This document shows, one piece after another, positions 34,623-46,533 of a stretch of DNA of 64,000 nucleotides. The stretch is from Leucocoprinus leucothites (taxonomy: Eukaryota; Basidiomycota; Agaricomycetes; Agaricales; Agaricaceae), in the NCBI GenBank assembly GCA_013368445.1, contig JAACJO010000026.1, positions 124,001 to 188,000 of the forward strand. Reading direction: 5' to 3'. Positions within the stretch are counted from its first letter, which is position 1, and each line of letters starts with the position of its first letter. The notes under the pieces are model-generated. The model had not been told where the DNA came from, searched no databases, and worked only from the letters and a program-made list of their open reading frames with translations. Position numbers and translations under genes: made by a program.

Positions 34623-36366
34623 ATGACTTCCAGTAACGACCCTCTTCGAGTTGCTGTTGTGGGCGGTGGGGTAGCCGGACTGGCAGTTGCTGCTGCTCTA
34701 CGTCAACAGGGTCACATAGTTGAGGTATGATGCCTTATTCACGACCATTATACTTATCATACTTGCTCAACTACCTCTAGATCTTTGAAGCCTCAGATAC
34801 AAACAATGAGCCAGGATTCGGCGTCACTATCCCTCCGAATGGTATAAAGGCTTTGGAGGCTCTTCAAGGTCAACGAGAAAATATTCTCCCCATAGAGTGG
34901 AAGCAGGTGCAGTTTGGCCTTCACTCGGGGTCGTCCGACCTAGTTTGTTGTATTGACAATGAGAAATACCAGGCTGTCTTCGTGCACCGGGGAGATAAAC
35001 CTCCTGATTCATTCAATATGGAGTATTATCCATCGGCCTTTGGACAAGTACATACACCACTGCTATTCAGCTATCTGATACTGACCGCCATGACCTAGTA
35101 CTGGGTTGTTTGCAGTAGAATTGGTCTGCACTCCGAGCTCAAACGTCTCGCTTTCGGTGAACAGCATGAACACCCACCTTGTATCATTCATCTCTCGTGC
35201 TTCACTTTGTCGTGCGACCCGGAGCAGGGAACAATTACTTTAAAAGATGGTCAAAAACTACAATTTGATCTTGTAATTGGAGCCGATGGAATCAAGGTCT
35301 GAACGATAATGATTTTGACTCTTGTGAGCATGCACTTACGCTCTTCTTTGAGTAGTCTCGTATACGCCAGAGCATCAACCCTACCTTGCCAGGTCCCTCA
35401 GCAACTGGTATCTGTGTTTTTCGCTTCACCATCGGAAAGCATAGGCTTCTCGAATGTCTACCCGAATTTGAATGGATAAAGAAGGACGAACTTGCAGGAC
35501 CACGAATTTTGTTGGCAGGCGGTTCCCGTAACATTTTTATGTACGCAATCAACTGCCCAGAGCGTGGAGAAGTCTTCAATTTGACTGTGATGTGCGAGGA
35601 CAAGCGAGATCAAGCTATTTCGAGTGAGTTACCACACGGACTCCTCATTCATTTTCTAATTTTGTGACCAGAATGGCGAGTCGATGTTCCCCGAGAGACG
35701 ATGCTCGCCTTGTTTCACGATTTCGACACGAAATGGCAAAAGCTTCTCAACCTTGCTCCTCCCATCGTCAGCCTCTGGCAGCTCCGCGCCCTTGAACCGA
35801 TCCAGCCTTGGGCCAGAAGGAAGGCATGCATCTTGGGCGACGCTGCTCACGCAATGTTTCAAAGTGCGCAACTCTCCAGGAGATCCCTATAGTTTATACT
35901 TGACGACTCATCGTCTTTCACTTAGTCTTAGGCCAAGGTGCCGCTCAATCACTTGAAGATGCTCTCCTCCTAAGAACGCTCTTACCTCTCGGAACACCGA
36001 GGTCTGCAATCCCAGAAATACTGAAGTGTTTCGAAGAGATACGACAACCCCGAGTTCACTCAATACAGAAGCTGAGTATTGAACAGATGCTCTCGCCCGT
36101 GAAGAATTCTGACTACTTGAGATGTAAGCCCGTAATTCATACCTCACTGTTCCACAACGGTACTTAAATACCTCGACCCGATAATAGCGCTTGAGTTGCA
36201 AACACCCATCATGGGATACGATGTCGTCAATGAGTTATCTCTGTGTCAGTTTTCTTCCATTTCTGAAGGAAAAGAAGGCGGGGAAATGGTTAGCCCTGCA
36301 AGTCCTCCTGTGGTGTCTGGGCCGAAAAAACCCTGCTCTGCATCGAAGGTGTACGAGGAGTTATAG
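34623..36366 (+). CDS. FAD-dependent monooxygenase, copy B (lost splice acceptor)
   Basis: Same exon plan as copy A: 34623-34724, 34781-35047, 35099-35296, 35356-35623, 35672-35863, 35932-36123 and a last exon. First five exons are identical in length to copy A; the sixth is 6 nt shorter. FAD motifs are kept: GGGVAGLAVAAALRQQGH, VIGADGIK and CILGDAAHAMFQ. The acceptor of the last intron is CAACGG at 36155-36160 where copy A has CAACAG, so it cannot be used. The next AG (36186-36187) also keeps the frame and would give exon 36188-36366, losing 14 codons and ending at TAG 36364-36366 with about 465 residues in all. Its promoter is interrupted by the F-box segment. Confidence 0.8.
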
Positions 36367-36825
36367 CTACGACACAAGTCTTTCATTGTCAAACTCCCCT
36401 CTTTTACTTGTCTTTCTGTTTATTAGATATTCCATTTTAAACTCACTTCAGGAATAAATTGATGCCCTACTGATTCTACTAATCTCGTTATGCACTTGTG
36501 CCTGAATTCGTCGAATTGGTATTTCACTTCAGTCGCAACACCCTCATGTTGGGCTATAATTCCCGGAAGGGGCGCATGGGTCCCTGTCAGCGCCAGCCAT
36601 GAGCGGATCAACGGTAGAGTAGCTATGTCCTAAAGACTGTGAATGAGTGTATTAGCATCTATCACTAGTTGGCTTTCTTCCACGACCATCGACGTCATTT
36701 ATAACGCTAGCGGTTAGACTAGGATTGTCCTCTGTATCTATGTATACGAAAAAATCCAGTGGGATGAGTTGTTGAAGTAAATAAAATAGTTCTGGAAGGG
36801 TAGCAAAATGTCATGTAATGCTCAG
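36367..36825. other. Convergent spacer
   Basis: Between copy B (+) and a DUF6534-like gene (-). Up to about 36520 it resembles the sequence after copy A, so the duplication extends past the stop codon. No gene seen. Confidence 0.5.
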
Positions 36826-39007
36826 TCACACAGACGACCGCCGACTCTGAGACCAACTTGTCCAGGTGTGTCTTCGGTCTAACGAACCAGAGGTAAGCCA
36901 ACTTAAAAATCACGAGAAAAGAAGGGCTTACCTGCCCACATCTCCAGCCATCTCTTCGCGAACTTTTCTGCCGGCCCCCACTGAGTGTGTAGCAGCGTAT
37001 TTATCTGCTTTTGCGCCTCTAGAGGACTATAATAAGGAGAGTATTGATCAATCTCCCCTCTCGAGGCCTCACTATTCGATACTTCCGACAGGTGGAAGGG
37101 ATCCGCAGTGGTGAGAGGCAGCACGGATCGCTTGATATCATATGTACCCGTGTGTATGACGTTTGGACTGAATTTGATGTTGCTGACCAGCTCTAAGCTT
37201 CGAGTTTCCTGAGAAATGGCATTATACTTTTTCCGGGAATGGAACCTGTATGATAGAGAGTGAGGGTCATTTGAGACACCAAGAGCTTCAGTCCTACATG
37301 GCAAGGAGAGAATTGGTGTACACTGGATAAGGATTCAGGTATGTGTGACGCTCATAAAAAAGGCCTGGGCTCACGTCTAGTAGTGAAGAAGGTGATCGCG
37401 ATATATACAAACGTATTCGGGCGGGCGACATACTGTTGGTCGCAGCATGTTATTATTGAACTTCATGAAAAGGACAAGACGGGACGTACAAGAACAATAA
37501 CAACAATAGCCATGAATCTGGCGGATAGGTTTGAGAGTGTTAGACACAACGATTCAATCAAATCAATTAGAACTTACGCTGTGATTAGCCCTGTGGAAAG
37601 CGCATACAGCGCCAGACTTGACAATATCCGATTAAGTTGGGAGCTCAGAAACTCGAACTTGTTCTTGTGGACCAGAAAGCACATCAACGCGGCAATAGCT
37701 ATGTCAATCAACGATGTCGCTCCGAACCCAAGGTATATCACCCACTTTCATCAAAGAGTCATTAGCCCAGAGGGGAAAAAAAAAGAAGGAAATCGGAGCG
37801 TACATCTGAAATGCCTCGCCCAAAGCTCTGAATGGATTCAAAATGTTCCCTACATGGTGTCAGGCCGGGTGGACAGTTGCAAAATCTAGGAGTAACTTAC
37901 AGTTCATAACAAAACACTTGAATCACATTAACAGAAAATAAGTAAGCTCGTCTCTGAAATATGTGCTGGGATCCATACCGATGCCGGTACCTGGATACCG
38001 TTGAGCCGAGGCTGACGCACAAAGCACTATGAAGGATTACTCACCGATCGCACACGTTCCAATCAACAATACGAGGACCTATGAGGAGTGGGTTTGCAAA
38101 AGTTAGACTATAGGACATGAATAACTTCAAGCTCAGGCTCACCACTACTAGTTTCGTGACTCCTTCGCTATTAAATGTCGGCTTTCTGGCTACTGGAGGA
38201 GTAACGATGATTATAGACCTCAGAGATATGGCCAAAAATGGGAGACACACATGAATATATGCGCTTAAGATACAACCTGAGGATCAATGACATCATCAGC
38301 TGATAATACTCTGCTTCTTGAGATGATCAGACTTACAATTGGACCGAAACGATCAGCGCGGCCTAGTGAACGAGAGCGCTGATCAGTAAATGATGGCGTC
38401 GTCAACAACTTTTTCACAAAGCACCCACCTGGGTCACTCCCAGAGCCTTCAAGAAGTAAATGTGAGAAGGATACTCTCAAGTCATTGGAAAGGCGTCTAC
38501 CTTTATGCTCCTAATCGCGAGATGTCAAGGACGTCCTGAATGAAGTTTGACCGTGATAGATAACTCACCAGGGTACCCTTCCTGCAGGGTCTACAGCTCC
38601 AGAGCTTGTGACGAGGAACATGTACATGATATCTGTTGCAAAAACTAGGTGCAAAAGATCTAGAATGCTGAGCGAAACCGGCGGGTTAAACAGGGTTGAT
38701 GTAGTCACTGTGCCAAACTCGGGCTTACCAAACGACAGCTACCTATCATTGGAGCGGATTAAATTCCTTCTCCTTCGATAATTCTTAGTTGAGAGTCTCA
38801 TACCTCGGTTTTACAAAGTCGAGAGTCCTTCTCATAGTACTGAAGAAAATACTGGTATGCCTGGAGGATCGTAGAGCCAAAAAGCCTAATAACTGTAGGT
38901 AAGCCTTATCAGCTGGGTTATCCTCAAATCACAACGTACACTGATCCCAGTACATATCCGAAGAAGAGAATTGCCAGGGATTCTCCATGGTGGTTGGGCT
39001 CTAGCAT
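36826..39007 (-). CDS. DUF6534-like seven-helix membrane protein, copy 1
   Basis: Multi-exon gene reading leftward. Start ATG at 39007 (MLEPNHHGESLAILFFGY, helix 1), then VLFGSTILQAYQYFLQYY (helix 2), a 14-nt exon (VAVV), ILDLLHLVFATDIMYMFLV (helix 3), a 10-nt exon (SIK), an 18-nt exon (ALGVTQ), AALIVSVQL, helix 5 with VLVLLIGTCAI, and the domain core GFGATSLIDIAIAALMCFLV. Then come YVARPNTFVYIAITF, YTNSLLAM and a cytosolic tail with YSPYYSPLEAQKQIN. It ends RRHTWTSWSQSRRSSV. These are the blocks of the basidiomycete DUF6534 family, plasma-membrane-type proteins of unknown function. Two middle exons (about 37.8-38.2 kb) are not fully resolved. The copy at 55642 is the closest relative. Confidence 0.75.
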
Positions 39008-40110
39008 GTCAGGGTCGTCGAGGTGATAATAAAGCTCTGGAGGTGAGGCCGAATAGGTCGAGCAAGATCGAATTATATATGAAGGCCATTATCCGAGAAG
39101 CTCGCTTGTAATTCCTCGCTATGATTCGAAGTGCAACTCCATGCTAGGATTTTTCACTGATCATCGGGTTTCAGGAGCTTCTATCTCAGTTGGGGCACTG
39201 GGTCGCACTACATTCATCAAGAAGACCATAAGGGCGTGGAAAAGGAACATTGATCAATGCAGCCGGATTTGGCAAGGTTAATAGCATACGATAACGATAG
39301 TTGTAAGTCAAGAGAGGTTCCAGTGCACCGTGAAGGACTAGAGCAGACTCATTCCCAGTCCCTCTGGCGCCCGGTGACCCTGGCGGGCAGGGAAAAGCAC
39401 GCCAACATGGAATTACTTAATTAAAAAAGATAAGTAATTCAGGAAATTATAACCGTGGATTCGTGGTTGAATCATCCTACATGAATCGCCACCAATGCAC
39501 CGCCCAGTATTTCCTCAATCAAACACCTTGCCGACTTGGTATAGCTTGGTATATTGACCAGGTAGTTTTAGGGTTATTAAAGGGTTGCCGGGAATTCACC
39601 GGAACACCGCTATGGGTGGAACTGAGCTTTTCCGTGATCGTCTGAACATTGCCCTACTACTACTGCTGTATTGTAGCTATTTCGAGTTGGTCAGATTACT
39701 TGATATCGCGAGAATCACTTACCAACGAAGACGTTCAAAGAAAGTGATTCGATCAAGACGCATTGGTTACTGACATCGGCACTCATGTATCTCAAAAGGA
39801 AATTCTTTCTGACGACAACACTACATGCCATCTGCTCGTGGGACTAAGTATTGCCTCAGGCCGTCCGGAAGTCGTCATCCACTATAAATAGCCTCAGAAG
39901 ACTCGAGTCGTCATCGATTCATCAGGGGAATTACCAAGCATTTCAGACTTCAAGCTTCAAGCTTCAAGAAAGGACTAGCAGCCTCCACTCGAGGGGAGTA
40001 AGATGGAGCTTGGTCAAGTATTTAACTAGAACAACTCATCATCCGTCTAGCCATATTCCAACATATTAAACAAAATTGCGACTATACGAGCATTTTCAAA
40101 TTTATCCAGG
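39008..40110. other. Divergent intergenic region
   Basis: Contains promoters of the DUF6534-like gene (-) and the reductase gene (+). A short direct repeat of AAGCTTCAAGCTTCAAG type occurs near 39950-39967. No gene recognised. Confidence 0.45.
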
Positions 40111-41057
40111 ATGGCCAGTACGACCAAGAAAGCTATCATCATAGGCGGGCACGGAAATGTACGCAGTACCCTTTCTGTTTTACGACGTAATATCCACAGT
40201 AACACTACGATCATCAGGTCGCTCTTCGATTGGCCAAATTTCTCACCCAGGCTTCCCACCAGACAACCTCTCTCATCCGCAAGCCCGAACATGAATCCGA
40301 CATCAAAGGTGTAGGCGCTCAACCACTCCTCCTATCTCTTGAAGATGCACCTACATCGGACTTCGCCGCAGCATTTGAGGGTAAGGATGTGGTATACTTT
40401 TGTGCTGGAGCAGGTGGAAAAGGAGGGGAAGAAAGGACCAAAAAAGTCGATTATGAAGGCGCGGTGAAGGTATTTGATGCCATTGAGCAGGTCAAAGAGG
40501 CGGCGAAGCGACCTAGGCTAGTGTTGCTTTCTGCCATTGATTCTAGGGATCCGCAGAAGTTCCCTGCACATTATGTACGTTTTGAAATTGGTGATGATAC
40601 TTGAGGTTGTTGAGGTAACTGATGATCGACATGTTTCCGTTTTACACAGGATGAGCAAGATAAAGAAATTTCCAAGAAGTATAGAGAGACGCTCGCAACC
40701 TTTGTTCACTGGAAATATGAGGCGGATAAGAACCTCGTGCAGCGAACAACGTTCAAGTGGACGATTCTTCGACCTGGAACACTGAAAGATGAGCCAGGAA
40801 CCGGGAAGGCGACCATTGGAAGGACGCATTTGAGGCCAGGCATTCCCGTACGTCATTCTACTGTCTCTAACACGTTGTGATCTAATTTCTTTGGATGGCC
40901 TGGATAACAGAGAGATGACGTAGCCAAAACATTAGCGCTGCTCATCGATCGAGAAGCTGCGGCGGGGTTAACCATTGATCTTGTTGGAGGAGAAACTCCG
41001 ATTGAGGAGGGGTTGGATGCATTCATCAGAAAGGGCGAGACGGATTTCTTGGGTTGA
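40111..41057 (+). CDS. NAD(P)-binding atypical short-chain reductase (NmrA/YwnB-like)
   Basis: Four exons, 249 residues: 40111-40158, 40218-40574, 40650-40847, 40911-41057. Single Rossmann domain of the atypical SDR group. The nucleotide motif is IIIGGHGN then VALRLAKFL, a GGxGxxxx-A pattern split by intron 1. LVLLSAIDSRDP is the strand with the Ser of this group, and TILRPGTLKDEP the conserved RPG loop. RDDVAKTLALLIDRE and FELVGGETPIEE-like text (here IDLVGGETPIEE) close the fold. Such proteins act as NAD(P)H-dependent oxidoreductases or redox sensors; the substrate is unknown. Gene intact, no signal peptide, cytosolic. Confidence 0.85.
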
Positions 41058-42933
41058 CGAATTACATCGTTGTGAATGATTCGGAAAGATGTGTTTGTAT
41101 GAAGCTATGTACTCTCGAACTGCCAACGTGACTTGGAATTTGATACGATAAGATGAGGAGGCAGGCTGATCAAAAAATGTGGGGCTTGGTCGGAGCTATG
41201 TTGCAGTGCTATCTACCATCGCACCGTATCGTCATTAGATTCTTCCTATTTTGTCAGGAGCCGCAGGTCACCACTGCGGCCACCATCTTATGATCTAGTA
41301 CCCATTCTGGCTGCCTTCCAGCTGTTGACGAATGACGACACTAGAGCACAGCAGGCCTAAGACTCCTGGGGAAATCAGAACGCTTCATTGAATGCCTGGA
41401 CGCACAGTATATGTTCCTGGTTTTATGTATCCAACCATGACGTCGATAATAGGCATGAGCGCAGGAACACGAGATTATCCTTGAGCCAACGCTGTCAGTG
41501 GGTCCCAAGTTGCGTGACACTTTTTCAAAGTGAGCTTTTGAAGTGAGTAGAGAAGATTGAGTGGAAAGCAGAGGAATCCTTGGGAAACCGTTACCGACAT
41601 CGCATCGGTTACGTACAGTGTCGGGCAGATATTACCAAGGTCTTCGGAACGCATAGAAACCTCTGTCAGGAGATAGGTCAGGCTACATCAGGATATAAAA
41701 TTAACGCACACGCACCACAAGGTCATATCTTGATGACATGTTCACTAGCATATGTTAAGCTCACGCCTCGTGGGGTGAGCGAGGCTAGGCCTAATAGAGT
41801 CCTGAGATTGTCCTGGACTAAAGCGGTTGCGGACTTGGCTGCTTGAATGAAGGTAAATGGGCGGCCAAAAGTAAAGGGTTAGCATCAATTGGTCCGTATG
41901 CACCGAGATACCCAGGCTTTTCCGATCTAGGGATAATTTTTCCACAAAGAGAATCCGACGGCCAGAGACGGATTCGCTTTTTCGCACTTTGTTTGCGATA
42001 ACCTTTGCTGAACAATGAGTTTATAATCTTCTGAGAATCAGGGAGCCCTCGGGATTATTGTGGATTACTATTATTATCTGCCAGCGATGCATGTCTTTTG
42101 TTCCAAATAAACTGATTAACTGATGAGCACGGGTCTTGGTATGACGGACAAGAACTGTGCGTAATTTGAAGTCGGACAGCCAGGGAAACGGGTGCGAGTC
42201 CATTGCGCAGAGAGCGGCAGATCCTATATCGGAGTCTAAAATGTGGGGAGGGATGGGGGGAGGTGTGCACGCAAAAGTAAGATTCTGGCACGAGCAATCA
42301 ACGTTGAAATCGATCACCTAGTGATCGAGACGAGCCCGGAACGGCGGCGGATGCAGGCGCCGTGTCAACCTAAAGCTAGCGCAGGATTTTGTGTAGACGG
42401 GGCATGACAGAGTGTGGGTCCTCTGCAGCCAATCTATAGGAAACCACCGCCGCCGCTGCCTCGTACCTCCAATCCGAGTCAAACGACTGGCTAATTAACA
42501 GGGTAGGCGCTGAGAAGTAAAGTTCAGGCGGCGACGGCAAGACGGAACAATTCTCCGGGACGGTGACGGAGCAAACCTTGAGTTTGGGTGACAGAAGGAA
42601 CCAAGAGATCGGTATAGGATGGTGAGTGTGGGAAAATATGACCCAGGATAACGGTGCGCCAGACCCGTGGTGCATCTGGGACTTGGAGGCTCATCGCATC
42701 GTTCCTCTAATCCAGCCAAGGACTGCTTGAGCCATAACTCTCTCTCCCTCGCCCAGGAACATTCATAGCAGCCCTCAATGGCGGCACCGGATACCCAGAC
42801 TACCAGCTTGGCTGGTGTCCTTACCTCGTCAACCTCTTCGTCGGCTTCGCGCGATAGACTGTGAGTAGCATCAGCCAATTCTCCAGGTCACAGCACTTTT
42901 GGGATTTCCGTCGGACAACCCGAGTCCAAGGCA
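41058..42933. other. Intergenic, promoter of the velvet gene
   Basis: About 1.9 kb without a recognised gene. An open frame at 42779-42860 (starting MAAPDTQTTSLAG) could be an extra 5' exon of the velvet gene, but the only in-phase intron would be 33 nt, too short, so it is left out. Confidence 0.4.
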
Positions 42934-45900
42934 ATGGATCGACTCCCCCAATATTTCTCATCACCTTCCCTTCCAACTTCACTTTGTCCCTCAATGACCA
43001 TCCCCCACTTCCGCGACTGCTCGATACTGACCAGCAATACTCCCCATCATGCCAGGATATATGAACTTATAGTCCGCCAAGAACCCAAACAGGCCAGAAT
43101 GTGCGGTGTCGGTGGAAAAGGTGTGCTTTCCTTGCAACCGTCTCTTGACCAGCCGCTTATCTTGAATTACGGCTTCCAGCTGACCGACGGCCCATCGATC
43201 CCCCGCCCATTGTCCAGCTGCGCGTAATCGATCCACTCACAAGTTCATCATCCTCCAGTTCATCGTCTACGGGTCACAATATGTCGTCTTCTTCCAATTC
43301 ACCACCCTCGTCACCGCCACCCACGACTCACTCCCATTATCCTAACCATGAACCAGGTCCTCCTGCAGATGCTGCAGCCTACGCTCAGTCGTATCTTCAG
43401 AATCCATATTACTTCATGTTTGCTTCTCTTGCGAAGCCTGACGACGACACGGAGCTACACTGGCTTAAGGACGGGCGTACACGGTGTACAACAGGGTCTG
43501 TTGTCTCAAGTCTATACCACTTGAAGGATCCGCAACATAACAACGAAGGTACGTACAAGTTGTCGGGCGGTTAATGACGACGGATAACAAATTGCATTCT
43601 TTATCAGATGCCGGTTTCTTCGTATTTCCTGATTTGAGTGTTCGAACGGAGGGGAGCTATCGACTCAAACTGAGCCTCTTTGAAGTCGTTGGGTAAGTTT
43701 CGGCTTCCCCCTATCCATACTTGTAGATTTTTATCTGCCCCTACCCGAGCGCCTCTCCCTTCCCCCACCATATTCTCGGGTCCCCTCGCCTATCTCATCA
43801 TCTTCACAACCCCATCAGTCCTCATTCTATCCCTCGATCTAAACAACCGTTGCTAATTTCAAATTCCCTGACCATCATCCAGAAACAATGTCCGCCACTG
43901 CAAGTCTATCTATTCCGCCCCTTTTTATGTTTATACGGCCAAAAAGTTTCCAGGGATGGAAGGTCTGTCCAGCTCTGGCTTGCCTCTCACACCTCATGCT
44001 CGTTTCTCACGCCCGGTCCGCAGAGTCCACACCATTATCATGTTCCCTCGCAGACCAAGGCATCAAAATCCGTATCCGTAAGGACATACGCGTCCGGAAA
44101 CGGCCAAATCCAGTGATGGAACAGCCAATACCGCTCCCTTTGACGTCACCACATCAACAATACCCTTCTAATGCCCTCCCGTCATCCTCTGCCTTTCCCC
44201 AGTCTGGATCGTCCTCACAACAGTACGACGAACGAGATGACGGTGGCGATATTCCCGGGAAGAACAAACGACACAGGACAGAAGAGTATGGCGCCAGCAG
44301 CAGCGGGAGTGGAGTTGTAAGCATGAATGTGAACATGAGTGCTAGCAGCACTAGCATGAACGTCAACATGGGGGGTCTGGGAATCGGGATGAACATGGAT
44401 GGATCTTCTGGCTCACACACAGGCGCTCCAATGCATCAGCAAGCCCAGTACCAGCAACCCAACTATCCTCAGTCGCACCAGCAAGGCACATGGCCACCAC
44501 CTCCACCACCAGGTGCAACTCCTCAGACAATTCCACCACCCCCGGGTGCTCTGGGTGTTCCGTCCAGTTCGACTAACAATGGACCGGGCCCTAATGCCAA
44601 TAGTGGAGGTTCATCAGTCATTCCACCACCCCAAGGAAATACTCCTGGCCGCTTTGCGATGGGCGTTACCATTCCCGCTGGGATGGATCTCGGAGGCCCT
44701 TCCGTAGATGACGGACGTGGCGGTGGATGCCACCCTCAACCATTCGAACATCCCCCACCCGCTCCTGGTCCAGTGACTGCAGCTGGTCCCCCACCCCAAA
44801 GCCAGGCGCCTTCAGCTACAGGCCCTCCTCCACCATATCCTACATCACCATCCGCAGGTCAGCAGCAGCAACACCAACACGTTCCTGCTCCGCCTCCATC
44901 TCAACAACAGCCGTATTCTACCATGCAACAACCCCCTCCCCAGCAACCTCATCAGATGATACCACCGCCTCCACCACCTCAGACTCATCCGCATTCTCAT
45001 CAGCAGCCGCAACAGTATATCCACACCGGCGCTGCAACGACGCCTGGAGGGTATGTCCACCCACATCCACCTGCTACCGGGCCGCCGCACTATGGCGCTA
45101 CTGCACCTCCATACACTGGCTCTTCAAGTAATGGAGGTGCCGCTGGTCAAATGCCAGTTGACCAGCAGTGGAACCCTGGCGGACCTACAGGGCATGCTCC
45201 GCAACCTCAGGTATATGAGGGTTACTATCCCCAGCAGCCTCAGCAGCCTCACCCTCAGTCACAACAGCAGTACGGGCCTGGGCCTGTCCCGCAACAGCGT
45301 TACGATTACGCGAGTTATCCGCCGCAGCCACCCCAGCAGCAGCAACAGCCTGGATACGGGGGGTATTACGATCAGCAGCAACAGCAACACTACGGCGGCG
45401 GTTACGCATACCAAGCACCACAACCACAACCACAACCTCAACAATATCATCCAACCTATACCCCACAGGGTCAACCGCAGTTAACGCCTCCTTCAGGGCA
45501 ACAACAACCGCAATACGATTACGGTCATCAACACCAGCAACAGGTATTGCCGCCGCCTCCAGGCCCACCTCATCATGCCCACGGTCCGCCGCCCCCTCAA
45601 CAGCAGCCTCCTTATCAACCGCCTCACCCTCAACCGCCGCCCAACCCTTATCAACACCCTCAGCCGACACATGTACCTCCGGTGATGCAACATCAGCAGC
45701 AAGTGTACGCCCAGCCTCCAGCTCCCCATACAGCTCCGCCTAGTACCGCAACGACTGGCCCACCGTCGACCATACCTCCTCCACCGGGTGCTACGTTCCT
45801 TGCCGGTGCCGCTTCCGGTTCGTCGTCATCTACGTCTGCGACCTCGAACGCTCCTGCTGCATCACCTACGGCTCGTCAGCCGTCAAATACCGCAATTTAT

Positions 45901-46507
45901 CATCAAACCCAACAGACCCCGGGTCCGCCGCCATCATACGCATATGGACCATATACCTCGACAAGTCCCGCCCAACAGTCCCACGCCGCAGCGCCCTCTG
46001 GACCGTCACAAAATGGTCCACCCTCTACGGGGTACGGCGCATCTAGTGCAAGTTCAAGTCCTGATTGGAATGGATATGCCCAGCATCATCAATCACAACA
46101 GTGGACAAATGAGGGATATCCTCACCCATCCCGCAACCCCAGTCAAATTGGCCCTGATCGCATTCAATTAGCACCTTTACGGCACCACTCGTCCACATTG
46201 TCAGCAGCGACATCAAGCGCCGGTGCGAGTCCTATTATGCCTTCATCTCACAATGGTTCCACTTCCGATGGGTAAGTCCCCATCCTTTTTTCATGTCCAA
46301 CCATGTTGACTATTTGACAGACATGCCGCTTCTTATTCCGTCATTCAGTTGAGAAGTCCAGGCCGCGATAATAACAAGATGCTACCCCCACCCTCTGATT
46401 TCGGGCGTGACAGGGAACGAAGAGGTAGTCTGACTGATCAGCGGAGTGCTGGGAAGAAGAATCCTTTGAGTATTGGTAGTATCATCTCGAATTCGAACGA
46501 AAGATAG
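42934..46507 (+). CDS. Velvet-domain transcription regulator with very long Q/P-rich tail
   Basis: Six exons, about 1,051 residues: 42934-43120, 43180-43548, 43608-43692, 43883-43962, 44024-46271, 46321-46507. The velvet DNA-binding/dimerisation fold (about 40-262) shows IYELIVRQEPKQARMCGVGG, ADRRPIDPPPIVQLRV, FVFPDLSVRTEGSYRLKLSL and YVYTAKKFPGMEESTPLS with QGIKIRIRKD. The fold is interrupted by a Ser/Pro-rich loop (about 80-120), as in VelB proteins. In other fungi velvet proteins pair with each other and with LaeA to control development and secondary metabolism. The remaining 790 residues are Gln/Pro/Tyr/Gly-rich, possibly a condensing or activation region, ending with NPLSIGSIIS. A nuclear-type basic stretch RVRKRPNP follows the fold. 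The start is the first in-frame ATG after an upstream stop; an extra 5' exon cannot be excluded. Confidence 0.88.
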
Positions 46508-46533
46508 AACTGTTCATCTATGTAGGAACTAAC

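Noticed and set aside
37341..37889. 182-codon plus-strand open frame
   Set aside because: It is the antisense shadow of the DUF6534-like core (GFGATSLIDIAIAALM) on the minus strand.
42779..42860. Extra 5' exon of the velvet gene
   Set aside because: In-phase splicing would require a 33-nt intron, shorter than any other here.
43888..44023. Apparent ATG at 43888 opening a 795-codon frame that includes the velvet tail
   Set aside because: The first 45 codons read the wrong frame of velvet exon 4 and its intron; the true protein enters this frame at 44024.
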